NCBI GenBank assembly: GCA_046328335.1
Contig: JAXLWU010000022.1
Span: 20,722 to 84,721 of the forward strand
Origin: JACCXM01 sp046328335
GTDB lineage: Bacteria; Chloroflexota; Chloroflexia; Thermomicrobiales; UBA6265
Reading direction: 5' to 3'
Length of the DNA: 64,000 nucleotides
This document shows positions 25,049-34,293 of the stretch, in pieces. The stretch's first letter is position 1. The number at the start of each line of letters is the position of its first letter. The notes under the pieces were generated by a model that worked only from the letters and a program-made list of their open reading frames with translations, searched no databases and was not told where the DNA came from. Position numbers and translations under genes: made by a program.

Positions 25049-25741
25049 TCATGAGCCGAAGATGAATCCTGTCGCGATTTGAGTTAGTTTTGTCCGTAGC
25101 GGCGCAAGCGGGCTGCCGATAGGCGAGCCGGTTTCAGCTGCGACCTGCTTGGCCACTGCCGCCAGTGACAGTTGGCCGACGGCCAATGTCTGGAAGCCAC
25201 CGGACCGGGCGAGTTCGCGCAACCGGCCGGCGACCGCGGCCGAGTAATCGTCGGTCTTGCCGGCCATCAGCAGTTCGAACGTCCCCGGAATGACCTCGAC
25301 CTCGACGTCCGCATCGAGGTCATGGGCGGTGGCAAAGGCGCGCAATCGGCGCATCGTGCCATCCACCGTCGCCGGATTGGTGAAAATCAGCAACCGTGGC
25401 GTGGACTGGGCGAGCAGCCAGGCAAAGAACGGCTCGTCGATCATCACCACGGGGATGGCAAGATCGAGCGGCTCGTCTGGCAGCATAGCGATGTAGTTGG
25501 TGCAGGTGATGAGAATGGCGTCCACCCCGCATTCCGCCATCCAGCCCAGCTGGCGGCGAACCTGGGTGCGCGCATCGCCAGGGTCGATCGGCGGCGCGGC
25601 GGAGAGGCGGCGCATCAGACCGGGATCGACGAAGTGCAATGTCTCGACTCGCTCGCCGGGCACGATGGTATCGATGTAGGCGATATTCGAGTGGTGCATG
25701 TGCAGGCAGCCTAGCCGCATGCGGGATGATGCCTGACTCAT
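25049..25741 (-). CDS. Aspartate/glutamate racemase-like protein
   Basis: 230 aa, Asp/Glu/hydantoin racemase fold. The N-terminal half has the catalytic Cys in VDAILITCTNYIAML and an earlier HHSNIAYIDTIVPG segment. The second half has LIFTNPATVDGTMRRLRAFA and LAVGQLSLAAVAKQV; where two-Cys racemases have a second Cys the sequence reads GQLS, as in one-Cys relatives such as arylmalonate decarboxylase-like or other family branches. A racemase mechanism is therefore not assured. GAGGGAAG lies just before the ATG. It starts 36 bp after the kinase-regulator gene, on the same strand. Confidence 0.75.
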   Translation of the reverse strand: MSQASSRMRLGCLHMHHSNIAYIDTIVPGERVETLHFVDPGLMRRLSAAPPIDPGDARTQVRRQLGWMAECGVDAILITCTNYIAMLPDEPLDLAIPVVMIDEPFFAWLLAQSTPRLLIFTNPATVDGTMRRLRAFATAHDLDADVEVEVIPGTFELLMAGKTDDYSAAVAGRLRELARSGGFQTLAVGQLSLAAVAKQVAAETGSPIGSPLAPLRTKLTQIATGFIFGS

Positions 25742-25777
25742 CTGCTTCCCTCGCCATCGCTATCGATCGCCGCCAAA

Positions 25778-28175
25778 TCAGACCTCGATCAGTCCCCGCG
25801 CGTAGGCGATGCGGACGGCGTCGGTGCGGTTCTGGGCGCCGAGTTTGCCGATCAGATTCGCGACGTGATACTGCGCGGTCTTGGCACTCGTGCCGAGTTC
25901 GACGGCGATCTCCTTGTCGGCCAGACCCTGCCCGATCAGATTCAGCACCTGCCGCTCGCGGGGTCAACCGCTCCTGTTGCACCAGCGACGTGGCGATCTT
26001 GCCGACCACCGCTGGCGCGAGATACGTTCCCCCATCCCCCACCGTGCGCAGCGCGGCGACCAGTTCATGCGCGCTGGCGTCCTTGAGCAGATACCCCTGC
26101 GCGCCAGCGCGCAAGGCCTGGAGGACCAGTTCGTCCTGGGCGAAGCTGGTCACGACGATGGCCCGAGTTGGCGCTCGCAACCGGCTGAGCCGGGTGATCG
26201 TTTCTACGCCACCGATGCTCGGCAGCCTCAGATCGACGAGCGCCACGTCGGGCTGTAGCGCGGCGACGAGCCGCACGCCCTCCTCACCGTCTCCCGCCTG
26301 GCCGACGACGGTGATCTCCGGCTGCGCTTCCAGGAGCGACACCAGTCCCGCCCGGATCGCGGGATGGTCATCGATGATCACCACCCGGTAGCGGGTCTGG
26401 TCGGTGGCGGGCCGCGGCTGCGTGGTGGATACCGGTGGTTGCTCCGATTTCTCGCGCGGTGCCGGATAGGGAATGGCGGCGGTCACCGTCACGCCGGGGC
26501 CAGGTTCGAGCCCCGGCGCGATCTCCAACGTTCCCTGGAGCCGTTGCAGCCGCGCTCTCATGCCAGAGAGCCCGAATCCGCCGGCTGGGTTCGGGCCGGT
26601 CGCCAGCGCGTCCGCCGAGAGACCGCGGCCGTCATCAGCGATCGCCAGCGCGACCCCGGCATCGTGGAAATCGAGCCGGACTTCGATCCGGCTGGCGTCC
26701 GCGTGTTTGCGGGCGTTGGTCAGCGCCTCCTGGGCGACGCGCAGGAGCGCGAGTTGGGTATCGGCATCGAGCGGCCGGGGCGTGCCGGAGACGATGAGGC
26801 GGCACGGCATCTTGATTCGCCGCGGATCGGTCTCGCCTTGCAGCGCTTCCACCAGCGATCCCGTTTCCAGCGCCGCTGGGCCAAGATTCCAGACCGAGCG
26901 CCGGGCTTCATCGAGCGCGGCGCGGGCAGTTCCTTCCGCCTCGTGGAGTTCGGCTTCCGCCCGCGCTGGATCGCTACGCAACATGCCGCGCGTGGCGCGC
27001 AGATGGAAGGTCAGGGTCAGAAGCGACTGCGCCAGAGTATCGTGGATTTCCCGCGCCAGCCGGTTGCGTTCCTCGGCCATGCCCAGGTGGCGGCTGGCCG
27101 CGAAGAGCCGCGCGTTCTCGATCCCGATCGCCGCGTGCCTGGCGAGGTTCGCCAGCAGATCGACATCCCGACCGCCGAAGGCGCGCTCGGGATCGTTAGC
27201 AGCCACCCCGAACGTGCCGATGATTTCGCCCTGCCACCAGATCGGCACGGCGATCCAGGGCGCAAGGCGGTGAAAGGCGGAATCGGGCAGTGGGTTGTCG
27301 ATATTCCCGTACCGCTCCAGGATCACCGGACCACGACGGGCGATCACTTCGCCCATGAGACCGGCGCGAGCCGGGACGCCGCGTGTATCGAGTCCCGGGG
27401 CATCGAGGTTGTAGGTCGCCACGAGGCGTCGTGGCGCATCGAGACTTTCGCCGACGAGACTGATCGCGCCAGCATAGGCGCCGAGGAGGGAGACCGCGCT
27501 GGCCACGACCTGTCGCAGCAACGCCTCCAAGTCGAGTTCCGACGAGATCGATTCCACGACTTCCCGCAAGGCATCGAGTTGCCGCAGGGCGCCACTCAGT
27601 TCTTCATTCTGCATCGCCAGATCGCGGGCGATGTCCGCTTCGCGCTGAAGCGCCTCATCGCGTTCGATCTGGGAGGCGATACTGCGGGCGAGGATGCGCA
27701 TGGCGTCGATTTCGGGTTGGCCGAGATCGAGAACCCGTCGGTCATGGGCGCAGAGGGTGCCGTAGACCCGGCCGTCACTGAGCAGAATCGGCGCCGAGAT
27801 GTAGGAACGGGTGCCGACCAGCATCTTGCCCGGCAGATTTCGCCAGCGTGGATCCGCATCCGCATCATGGACGATCAGTGGCTCCAGCGATTCGAGCACG
27901 GCGTCGCAGAAGGTGTCGCTGCGGTGGACGGCGACGGGTGGCCGAATCCCCAATCCCATGCGGTCGCAGGCGTGGGACACGATGAGGTGATCCCCCTCCA
28001 GGCGGTGAATCATGGTCAGGCTGAGTCCAATCAGATCGGAAAGGAGGGCCAGGGTTTCGTCGATTGCCTCATCGAGGGAAACGAACGGAATCGCCGCATG
28101 CGCCGCGAGGGCGGCAAGCCGCGATTCGGCAACCGCGGAACCTGGTATAGAGAGCGACTCGCCAGGAGGCGTCAT
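25778..28175 (-). pseudogene. GAF-GAF histidine kinase fused to NarL-type response regulator, frameshifted in the HTH
   Basis: One polypeptide joins a DegS-like kinase to a DegU/NarL-like regulator. GAF 1 (about 20-175), coiled linker, GAF 2 (about 205-360), HisKA_3 with H378 (LAREIHDTLAQS), HATPase with N487 (EALTNARKHA), a Pro-rich linker and a receiver domain with phospho-acceptor D648 (DVALVDLRLP). The LuxR HTH follows, but after LTPR the frame changes near 25957-25963: reading on in another frame gives ERQVLNLIGQGLADKEIAV and GKLGAQNRTDAVRIAYARGL with a stop at 25778. Two bases appear lost from a CG-repeat. Unshifted, the frame runs through the racemase gene to 25320. Real mutation or assembly error cannot be told apart here. 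Confidence 0.85.
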
Positions 28176-28412
28176 CAGACCTGCCCGGACTACGCGGGGA
28201 CAAGGCGCGCGAATATGTGCAACGTCGGGTGAAGTGTAGCGAAATCATGTCGGTCGGCGGGATTCGCTTCTGGAGATACTTGCCAATTCGCGCGATGTCC
28301 TTCACGATGGTCGGACCACCGGAACGGACGATGCGCGTCCTCGGTTCATCCTCGCTCGGCATGACGCCTGGTCCCCTCGCCGAATGACAAGGTGGCAGGA
28401 AGGGAACACCAC

Positions 28413-28907
28413 ATGGACAGTGAGCGCTTCGACGACTTCATTCGCGCCTTCGCCATGTCCCCATCACGACGAACGATCCTGCGTTCCCTCGGCGGTGGCG
28501 TCTCGGCGGCGCTGATTGGCACGCTCGGCTACCGGCAAACCGCCGCCGCCTGCAAGAAGGACGGCAAGAAATGCGACAAGGACAAGGATTGCTGTTCCGG
28601 CACATGCAAAGGGAAAAAAGGGAAGCGCAAGTGCAGGAGCGAGCCGCTCGCCTTCGGTTGTACGACTGACGATGCCTGCAACCAGCGACCGTGCCCGGAC
28701 GATCCAGATGGCGATTGCGCGGTCACGATCACCGGCAAGCCGTTCTGCTTCCGCGATGGCCAGTGTTTCGACTGCAGTTCCAACCAGGACTGCGTCGATG
28801 CAGGTCAGGCCGGTGGCCACTGCGTGAAGTGCCCTGAGGAGTGCGTCGCCGCGACCAATTTCCGGGCCTGCGTCACCCGCGAGGATGCAATCGAGGCAAT
28901 CCCGTAA
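28413..28907 (+). CDS. Tat-exported Cys-rich (knottin-like) secreted protein
   Basis: 164 aa. N-terminus MDSERFDDFIRAFAMSPSRR followed by a hydrophobic stretch (SLGGGVSAALIGTLG) is a Tat-like signal. The mature part has about 16 Cys; the first block CKKDGKKCDKDKDCCSGTC has the C-x6-C-x5-CC-x3-C spacing of inhibitor-knot peptides, followed by a second Cys-rich part with CFRDGQCFDCSSNQDC. The ATG at 28413 has AGGAAGGG about 10 bp upstream and lines up with the starts of two paralogues at 29433 and 39910. Function unknown; a disulfide-stabilised extracellular protein is likely. Confidence 0.75.
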   Translation: MDSERFDDFIRAFAMSPSRRTILRSLGGGVSAALIGTLGYRQTAAACKKDGKKCDKDKDCCSGTCKGKKGKRKCRSEPLAFGCTTDDACNQRPCPDDPDGDCAVTITGKPFCFRDGQCFDCSSNQDCVDAGQAGGHCVKCPEECVAATNFRACVTREDAIEAIP

Positions 28908-29432
28908 ACCCGCTCTTACCAGCGGCACGCTGTACTCGAATGCCCGGAACCAGAGCGGTGAGTGTGAGGACTGCCATGCGCCTCGCCGCGCGCGACGGGA
29001 GCGGCATGACGAGGCGCGAATGCGATCGTCTCGGATGAGGGAACCGACGAGATCCAGTCCTGCCTCGTGACCTTCGGCGACCATCTGGGACCGCGATGCT
29101 TTGCATCCAACAATGACCGAAGGTAAGGCTCCCGCCTCCGGAGTGGGGGTGGCTGAGGTGGTTCAGCGTAGATCGCCTTGACCTCGCTGAGCGCACGCTC
29201 ACCGCTCCGCCAGGAGTGGTCGACCACATGGCGATGACGTGTTACGTCGCGCGTGAGCGTGCCCGAATGCCTCCCGGCCGTGTATCACTCCAATTGCGAT
29301 AGGTGGAATTGTCCGCGGGCGAGGTGTCCAAACCATTGGCGATGAACTAGAATTATGGTAGGTGCTCTCGCGGTCCCGGACGGTGCGTCAGTGTACCGTG
29401 CTGGCGGGACGAGTTCGCAGAAGGGAGTCGGA
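28908..29432. other. Gene-free 525-bp stretch
   Basis: Between the two Cys-rich protein genes. Short open frames on both strands here have no ribosome binding sites or recognisable protein features and look like high-G+C artefacts. No clear hairpin terminator or repeat was recognised. Confidence 0.4.
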
Positions 29433-29987
29433 TTGGATCCTGCCGCCTTTGATTTGCTGGCCCGCTCGTTCGCAAGAGGAAGCACTCGCCGCCGTCTGGT
29501 CGCGGCGCTGGCGGCGCTACCCCTTGCGGGTGTCCTGAAGGCTGTCGTCGCCGACGAGGCCGGGGCGGAGCGCCCTGTCGACAGGATGCAACGGCGGACG
29601 AAGAGGCGTAACCACAAGCAGCGCAACCGGCGTCGGCACAATGACACGGCCAACAAGACGAATGACCGGAATGATGGTGGTCTCGGTGGCGGGCCCAACT
29701 GCAGCAGTTGCGGCGAAGCATGCTGCACTGCCAGCCAGCAATGCTGCTATTCCGGTCTGGGCGGGTGCTGCGACCGCGTCAAAGAGCAATGCTGCCAAAC
29801 GGAATATGGCCCCTACTGCTGCCCCACGGGTCAGGTCTGCTGTGGAGGCCATTGCTGCCCCGCCGGCACGACATGCTGTAGTTCCTCTGACGACCCGAAT
29901 GTCCGCAGTGCAGAATATGCATGCTGTAGTGCCGGGCAGTTCTGCATCAACCAGGATGGCCCCCAGAATGTCCATTGCCAGTCGTAA
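29433..29987 (+). CDS. Tat-exported granulin-like Cys-rich secreted protein
   Basis: 184 aa from a TTG at 29433 with AAGGGAG 5-6 bp upstream; this start gives LDPAAFDLLARSFARGSTRR, which aligns with the N-termini of the 28413 and 39910 proteins. After the signal (LVAALAALPLAGVLKAVVA) comes a basic Asn/Arg linker (RRTKRRNHKQRNRRRHN) and a domain with repeated Cys pairs (CCTASQQCCYSG, CCPTGQVCCGGHCC, CCSSS), the pattern of granulin domains. About 24 Cys in under 100 residues. Function unknown; likely a heavily disulfide-bonded extracellular protein. Confidence 0.72.
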   Translation: MDPAAFDLLARSFARGSTRRRLVAALAALPLAGVLKAVVADEAGAERPVDRMQRRTKRRNHKQRNRRRHNDTANKTNDRNDGGLGGGPNCSSCGEACCTASQQCCYSGLGGCCDRVKEQCCQTEYGPYCCPTGQVCCGGHCCPAGTTCCSSSDDPNVRSAEYACCSAGQFCINQDGPQNVHCQS

Positions 29988-30094
29988 GGGGAGAGCCTGA
30001 AGCGCCCGATCGCCAGTCGATCGTAGTGGGCCGCTGAGATTCTGGCCGCTTCAGCCACACGCCGCGGTCATGGCATGCAGAAAAGAGCCACCGG

Positions 30095-30336
30095 TGTCGT
30101 CCTGATGAAGGAGGGACCGGGGCGTGGTCGCCAGATGCGCCGACCGACGAGATTTCTTGCTGTGGCTACAGTGCCGTGCAGAAGTCACGTCATCCTGGCG
30201 GGGTCCATGGTGTCGTCCCGACCGCAGGAGGGACCTCGGTGTGAGTGCGCACCAGGTGGAACGACGAGATTCCTCGCGGCGGCTCGGAACGACACTATTT
30301 CTGCACGGCGCTGTAGGAATGACACCCGTCTTGAAC
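30095..30336. repeat. Family-A repeat cluster with an intact 86-bp unit
   Basis: Contains a complete unit at 30210-30295 with ends GTGTCGTCCCGACC and GGCTCGGAACGACAC, flanked by partial copies from 30095 (GTGTCGTCCTGATGAAGGAG) and to 30336 (GGAATGACACCCGTCTTG). The intact unit is nearly the reverse complement of the 40292 copy, at the same 86-bp length. It fills the 428-bp gap before the anti-sigma gene; no gene is seen. Confidence 0.72.
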
Positions 30337-30415
30337 ATCGCGAGAGTCCAGTTGGTCAGGGGCGGCCCGTTCCCTGACTGGAGTGTTTCAGATCTCGAGC
30401 CTCGTCTCTGCCCGA

Positions 30416-31159
30416 TCAGAGCGGCGCGGAGACGAGGATATCGCCCGTGGGACCCGGACTCCCGAGCGGTCCGGGTTCGTTGGTAATTGCGACGGTCTGG
30501 TACCGATTGCGGTCGGCGATGACGGCATACCGATCGGTGGGACTCGAAAAGACGCCAACCGGTACCGGACCGGCATCCCCGATCAACCAGACCTGGTAGA
30601 CCTCGCCCGCTGGCAATGCCGGCAGATCGTGCACATCGAGCATGAAGAGCCGGGCGGTGGGGTCGTAGCGGACCTCGCCCCCGGCATTGGGCGCGGCATC
30701 GCTCGGCGCCAGGGCGATCACCTCCGGCGTTGGCAACGCCGCAATTTGCCGCCGCAATTGCAGATTCCAGGCGAGCAAGCCGAGACTGACCAGGAGCAGA
30801 ATGGCCGCCACTGCTGCCCAGGGTTTACCCCGTGACCAGAATGACGGAGGCGGGGTGATCACATTCGTCGGGGTCGCGGGCCGTTGCGGCAGCGGTACCG
30901 GCGCTGGTGAACCTGCCGCGGTGGGAGGTTCAGCGAGGATCGCGGCTTCGACCCGCGAGCGGAGTGCCGGAGGCGGCTCGAGCGGCGCAGTCAGGAGGGG
31001 GAGCGCGCCGACCGCCGCGCGGAGTTCGCTCAGTTCGGCCCGACATTCGGTACACGTGGGCAGATGCGCTTCGATCGCGGCGGTCTCATCCGCATCCGTC
31101 AAGTCGAGCGCGTAGACCCCCAAGAGTTCCCGCAGTCCATTGTGGCGCAACATCGTCAT
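30416..31159 (-). CDS. Anti-sigma factor, RskA-type with zinc-binding domain
   Basis: 247 aa. The cytoplasmic N-terminus has the anti-sigma zinc motif (H-x3-C-x2-C in AHLPTCTEC) after LRELLGVYALDLTDADE. One membrane helix (AAVAAILLLVSLGLLAWNL) leads to an extracytoplasmic RskA-like domain (LFMLDVHDLPALPAGEVYQVW, VFSSPTDRYAVI). It should hold the sigma factor encoded just upstream and release it on proteolysis. The ATG at 31159 begins one base after the sigma stop (TAATATG); GTG at 31171 is an alternative. Confidence 0.9.
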   Translation of the reverse strand: MTMLRHNGLRELLGVYALDLTDADETAAIEAHLPTCTECRAELSELRAAVGALPLLTAPLEPPPALRSRVEAAILAEPPTAAGSPAPVPLPQRPATPTNVITPPPSFWSRGKPWAAVAAILLLVSLGLLAWNLQLRRQIAALPTPEVIALAPSDAAPNAGGEVRYDPTARLFMLDVHDLPALPAGEVYQVWLIGDAGPVPVGVFSSPTDRYAVIADRNRYQTVAITNEPGPLGSPGPTGDILVSAPL

Positions 31160-31160
31160 A

Positions 31161-31745
31161 TTAGGTTCCACGATGACGCTCCGTAGCGTGTTCCGGTTCC
31201 CTCAATTCGTCATAAAGCCGCCGCAATCCCAGTCGTACCCGGCCTTTCACCGTGCCCAGCGGGAGTCCGTCCCGCTCCGCGATCTCACGATGGGAGAGGC
31301 CGTCAAAGTAGGCCATCTCGATGGCGCGGCGCTGCTCCACGGGTAGGGTAGTCACCGCTGCCCGCACCCGCTCCTGATCGAGCCGTTCCGTGACTTCGCC
31401 CCAGGCGTCTGGCGTCGCCTGGCGATCGATGATTTCGTCGAGCCCGGCGACGATCGGCGGCGCACCCGCACGCCGCCGGTGCAGATCGATAGCGCAGTGA
31501 TGGACGATCGTCAGCAGCCACGATCGGGCCCCGCCGCGCGCGGGATCGAAGGTGCTTGCCCGACGCCAGATCCGCAGGAAGGCATCCTGCACGGCCTCCT
31601 CGGCGGCGCCGGCATCGCTCAGGATGCGATACGCGAGACCATAGGCGATCCGGCTATGCCGGTCATAGAGACCGAGCAACGCCGCGTGATCGCCGCCCGC
31701 GACGGCGGCGAGAAGTTCGTTATCCGAAACGTCAGGTGCGGTCAT
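31161..31745 (-). CDS. ECF RNA polymerase sigma factor
   Basis: 194 aa, SigK-like group. Region 2: LLGLYDRHSRIAYGLAYRIL, AEEAVQDAFLRIWRRASTFD; region 4: IEMAYFDGLSHREIAERDGL and PLGTVKGRVRLGLRRLYDEL. Paired with the anti-sigma factor that directly follows. AAGGCG lies before the ATG. A sigma70-like promoter with a palindrome over its -10 lies 45-75 bp upstream. Confidence 0.92.
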   Translation of the reverse strand: MTAPDVSDNELLAAVAGGDHAALLGLYDRHSRIAYGLAYRILSDAGAAEEAVQDAFLRIWRRASTFDPARGGARSWLLTIVHHCAIDLHRRRAGAPPIVAGLDEIIDRQATPDAWGEVTERLDQERVRAAVTTLPVEQRRAIEMAYFDGLSHREIAERDGLPLGTVKGRVRLGLRRLYDELREPEHATERHRGT

Positions 31746-31780
31746 CGCGCCTTCTGGTTGACCATACGCGCGTTCTTGTC

Positions 31781-31818
31781 GGTATGGATCATACCGTCAG
31801 TCGCGAGTTTCGGATCAA
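31781..31818 (-). promoter_or_regulatory. Promoter with overlapping operator for the sigma/anti-sigma pair
   Basis: On the minus strand: -35 TTGATC (31813-31818), 19-bp spacer, -10 TATGAT (31788-31793). The -10 lies inside a perfect inverted repeat GGTATG-GAT-CATACC at 31781-31795, so a dimeric repressor bound there would block the promoter. The regulator is unknown. Confidence 0.5.
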
Positions 31819-31905
31819 CTCTTGAGAATCAAATGGTGGCAGCCGTGACAATTGCTCTGCCCTGACATTGCCCACCGTGGAGATGCCCAGCATCCAGGTG
31901 CAGCT

Positions 31906-31934
31906 GTGTCGTCCCGACGAAGGAGGGACGACAC
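31906..31934. repeat. Short family-A derivative, perfect 10-bp hairpin
   Basis: GTGTCGTCCC and GGGACGACAC flank nine bases (GACGAAGGA). These are exactly the two ends of the 86-bp family-A unit with the middle deleted, placed between the SelA-like gene and the sigma factor operon. Confidence 0.6.
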
Positions 31935-32017
31935 GAGGGCGGCGCGCTGCTCATGGCTGCCGGAGATTCGCGTCGTCTTGGCGTGACACCTGGCCACCGC
32001 GCCGTTACTGGGCTGCC

Positions 32018-33124
32018 TCACTGCGTGGCCAGAATTGCCTCGCGGACGGCGGCGAGCACGAGCGGCGGCTGATCGGGCATCAGGAGTTGCGGGTTGAGGC
32101 CGATCGCGCGTTCGCCTTCGGGGAGGACCGCAACCCGCGGGTTCATCTCCCAGAGCGCTGCGCGGACCGCGTCCCGCCGTTCCGGTGCAGCAAACGTGAC
32201 GATGGCACGGGGAATTGGTTGCCCGCTGTGGCTACGGGGAGTGTGCGCCACCTCGACGCCGGGGAAACCACGCAGACCCTCCAGCCAACGCGCGACCACC
32301 GCCTCGTAGCCGGCGGTGACGTCGGATTCGCGGTGAGCGAAGGACCATTCGATGGCGGCGAGCAGCCCGAGCATCTCCTCCTTGCCCACCTTGGCGGGAC
32401 GGCCGATGCTGTGCTGGGGACCGGAATTGGCGCGGCAGGCGCGGATCAGATCAGGCCGCCCAACGATCAGACCGCTCGCCTGGGGACCGCGCAACCCCTT
32501 GCCGCCGGAAAAGATAGCCAGGTCCGCTTCTTCATCCCGGGTGTACTCCCAGAGGTTGGCGAGCGGGGGAATCTGATCGGCGGCATCGACGATCACCGGC
32601 ACGCCCTGTTCGTGGGCGATGGTGATCGTTTCCGGCAACGGCAGGGCGTTGTCACCCCAGAAGTCGCCGGCGAACCAGAGGACGGCGGCGGTGCGTGGCG
32701 TCAGTGCCGTGCGAAGCGCCTCCTCATTGCCATCGATGAGGACAACTTCCGCGCCACTCTCCGTCACCGAGGAGAGAAACCCGTTGTCATGGGCGCGAAA
32801 GACGACCACCTCGCGGCGCTCGATCGCGTCGGCGGCGGGTAAAGCTTCGGCCCGCGTCACGTCCTCGCCGGTCATGCAGGCCGCGACTGCCACCAGTATT
32901 CCGGCCGCCGCGCCGCAGCAGACGCACGCCGCCTCGTTATGAGTGAGGTGTGCCAGCCGCTCGCCGACGCGGTCGTGCAGTTCGGGTAAGTAGACCGACC
33001 CTCCCGCCGCTTCCTGCATCGCCGCCAAAACCGGTTCCGGCATCAACGCTCCGCCGAGCATCGTCTGCGCCGCCGCCGCATTGATCACCCGGCGCACACC
33101 GAGGTCTTCGTAGGTGGTGGTCAT
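32018..33124 (-). CDS. SelA-like PLP-dependent enzyme (DgaE-type)
   Basis: 368 aa fold-type I PLP enzyme. VRRVINAAAAQTMLGGALMP at the start, VDAADQIPPLAN for the PLP Asp, and the Lys in FSGGKGLRGPQASGL place it with SelA-like proteins such as D-glucosaminate-6-phosphate ammonia-lyase (DgaE) rather than true selenocysteine synthase. Such enzymes eliminate or transfer groups on amino acids or amino sugars. The ATG at 33124 has GGGAGAGG upstream; upstream in-frame sequence to 33244 is repeat DNA. Last gene of a binding protein-permease-permease-enzyme group. Confidence 0.78.
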   Translation of the reverse strand: MTTTYEDLGVRRVINAAAAQTMLGGALMPEPVLAAMQEAAGGSVYLPELHDRVGERLAHLTHNEAACVCCGAAAGILVAVAACMTGEDVTRAEALPAADAIERREVVVFRAHDNGFLSSVTESGAEVVLIDGNEEALRTALTPRTAAVLWFAGDFWGDNALPLPETITIAHEQGVPVIVDAADQIPPLANLWEYTRDEEADLAIFSGGKGLRGPQASGLIVGRPDLIRACRANSGPQHSIGRPAKVGKEEMLGLLAAIEWSFAHRESDVTAGYEAVVARWLEGLRGFPGVEVAHTPRSHSGQPIPRAIVTFAAPERRDAVRAALWEMNPRVAVLPEGERAIGLNPQLLMPDQPPLVLAAVREAILATQ

Positions 33125-33140
33125 GGCCTCTCCCTGATTG

Positions 33141-33375
33141 AGTCGACAAGTCGGCAAGACGGCGAGTCGGCAAGAACGAAGACGGCAAGACGGCGAGTCG
33201 GCGAGTCGGCAAGACGGCGAGTCGGCAAGACGGCGAGTCGGCAAGTCATCAGAATATCAAGACGGCAAGACGGCTGTACGGAACGTGGGGAAGTCAGGAA
33301 CTCGAAGGCGCTTCCGACTATCTCTTTTCTCGCCGACTTGCCGTCTTGCCGTCTTCGATCTCGCCAACTTCGTCA
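33141..33375. repeat. Family-D array, GTCGGCAAGACGGC tandem and inverted copies
   Basis: About eight imperfect copies of GTCGGCAAGACGGCGA run from 33141 to about 33275, and an inverted copy (CTTGCCGTCTTGCC) lies at 33333-33355. It occupies exactly the gap between the permease stop (33376) and the SelA-like start, so the transcript can fold into a long stem-loop. Not CRISPR: there are no unique spacers. Confidence 0.7.
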
Positions 33376-34293
33376 TCATCGTCTCATCTGCGGGTCCAGC
33401 GCGTCGCGCAAGCCATCGCCAACGAAGTTGATCGCCAGCACGGCGAGGGCGATCATCGCGCCCGGCGGCAGCCAGAGCCAGACCATTTCTTCCAGCACGG
33501 TGAAGGATTGCGCGTCGGTGAGCATGTTGCCCCAACTGGGGGTCGGGGGCTGGACGCCGAGACCGAGAAAACTGAGACCTGCCTCCAGCAGGATCGCCTG
33601 CGCCATGCCGAAACTAGCCGCCACGATCACCGGCGCCAGCGCGTTCGGCAGGATGTGCCGGAAGAGGGTGCGGCCACCACTCGAGCCGCACGCACGCGCC
33701 GCCAGGGTGAAATCGCGTTCGCGCAGGGACAGGACATTGCCGCGCACCAGCCGCGCCACCGGTGGCCAGCCGAGACAGCCGATCACGATCATCACGTTAT
33801 ACACGCTGGGACCGACTAGAGCGACAACCGTGATGATGATGATCAGCGAGGGGAAGGCGAGAATCATGTCCGCCAGACGCATGATCGCCCCGTCGATCCA
33901 GCCGCCGTAGAATCCCGCGATCCCTCCCAACACCACGCCGATGACGATGTAGATCGAGACCGCGACGAGTCCGACCGAAAGCGAGATCCGGCCCGCCAGC
34001 AAGACGCGGCTGAGGACATCCCGGCCGGAGGAGTCGGTTCCCAGGAGATGATTTGCGCTGGGTGGCTTGCGGTAGGCGCGGAGGTCGATGGAGTACGGAT
34101 CGTGGCGAGCGATGACCGGCGCGGCGATGGCAAGGACGACGAGGATCAGCAGCATCGCCGCGCCGACCATGGCCAGCCGGTGGCGGCGAAAGCGTTGCCA
34201 GACGGTCGTGCCGGTGCGCGGCGTGGAGGTGTCGCCGTGCCGCGCGAGGGATGGGGTGGAGGCGGCAGCACCGGCCGAGGCGAGCGCGGTCAT
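33376..34293 (-). CDS. Dpp/Opp-type ABC transporter permease (DppC-like)
   Basis: 305 aa with six predicted membrane helices. N-terminal TVWQRFRRHRLAMVGAAMLL and LLGTDSSGRDVLSRVLLAGR are DppC marks; the ATPase-contact loop is at ARACGSSGGRTLFRHILPNA and the end reads NFVGDGLRDALDP. Partner of the DppB-like permease at 34708. Start ATG 34293 leaves out a repeat-derived extension. Confidence 0.88.
   Translation of the reverse strand: MTALASAGAAASTPSLARHGDTSTPRTGTTVWQRFRRHRLAMVGAAMLLILVVLAIAAPVIARHDPYSIDLRAYRKPPSANHLLGTDSSGRDVLSRVLLAGRISLSVGLVAVSIYIVIGVVLGGIAGFYGGWIDGAIMRLADMILAFPSLIIIITVVALVGPSVYNVMIVIGCLGWPPVARLVRGNVLSLRERDFTLAARACGSSGGRTLFRHILPNALAPVIVAASFGMAQAILLEAGLSFLGLGVQPPTPSWGNMLTDAQSFTVLEEMVWLWLPPGAMIALAVLAINFVGDGLRDALDPQMRR

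Noticed and set aside
25320..25777. Extension of the kinase-regulator polypeptide through the racemase gene
   Set aside because: It is the frameshifted reading after the HTH; its sequence is Arg-rich and overlaps the racemase in another frame, while the restored frame ends properly at 25778.
28464..29084. 206-aa minus-strand frame over the knottin-like gene
   Set aside because: Antisense to a gene with a Tat signal, ribosome binding site and paralogues; no features of its own.
33141..33275. Possible CRISPR array
   Set aside because: Repeats of GTCGGCAAGACGGCGA are tandem and imperfect with no unique spacers, and no cas genes are present.
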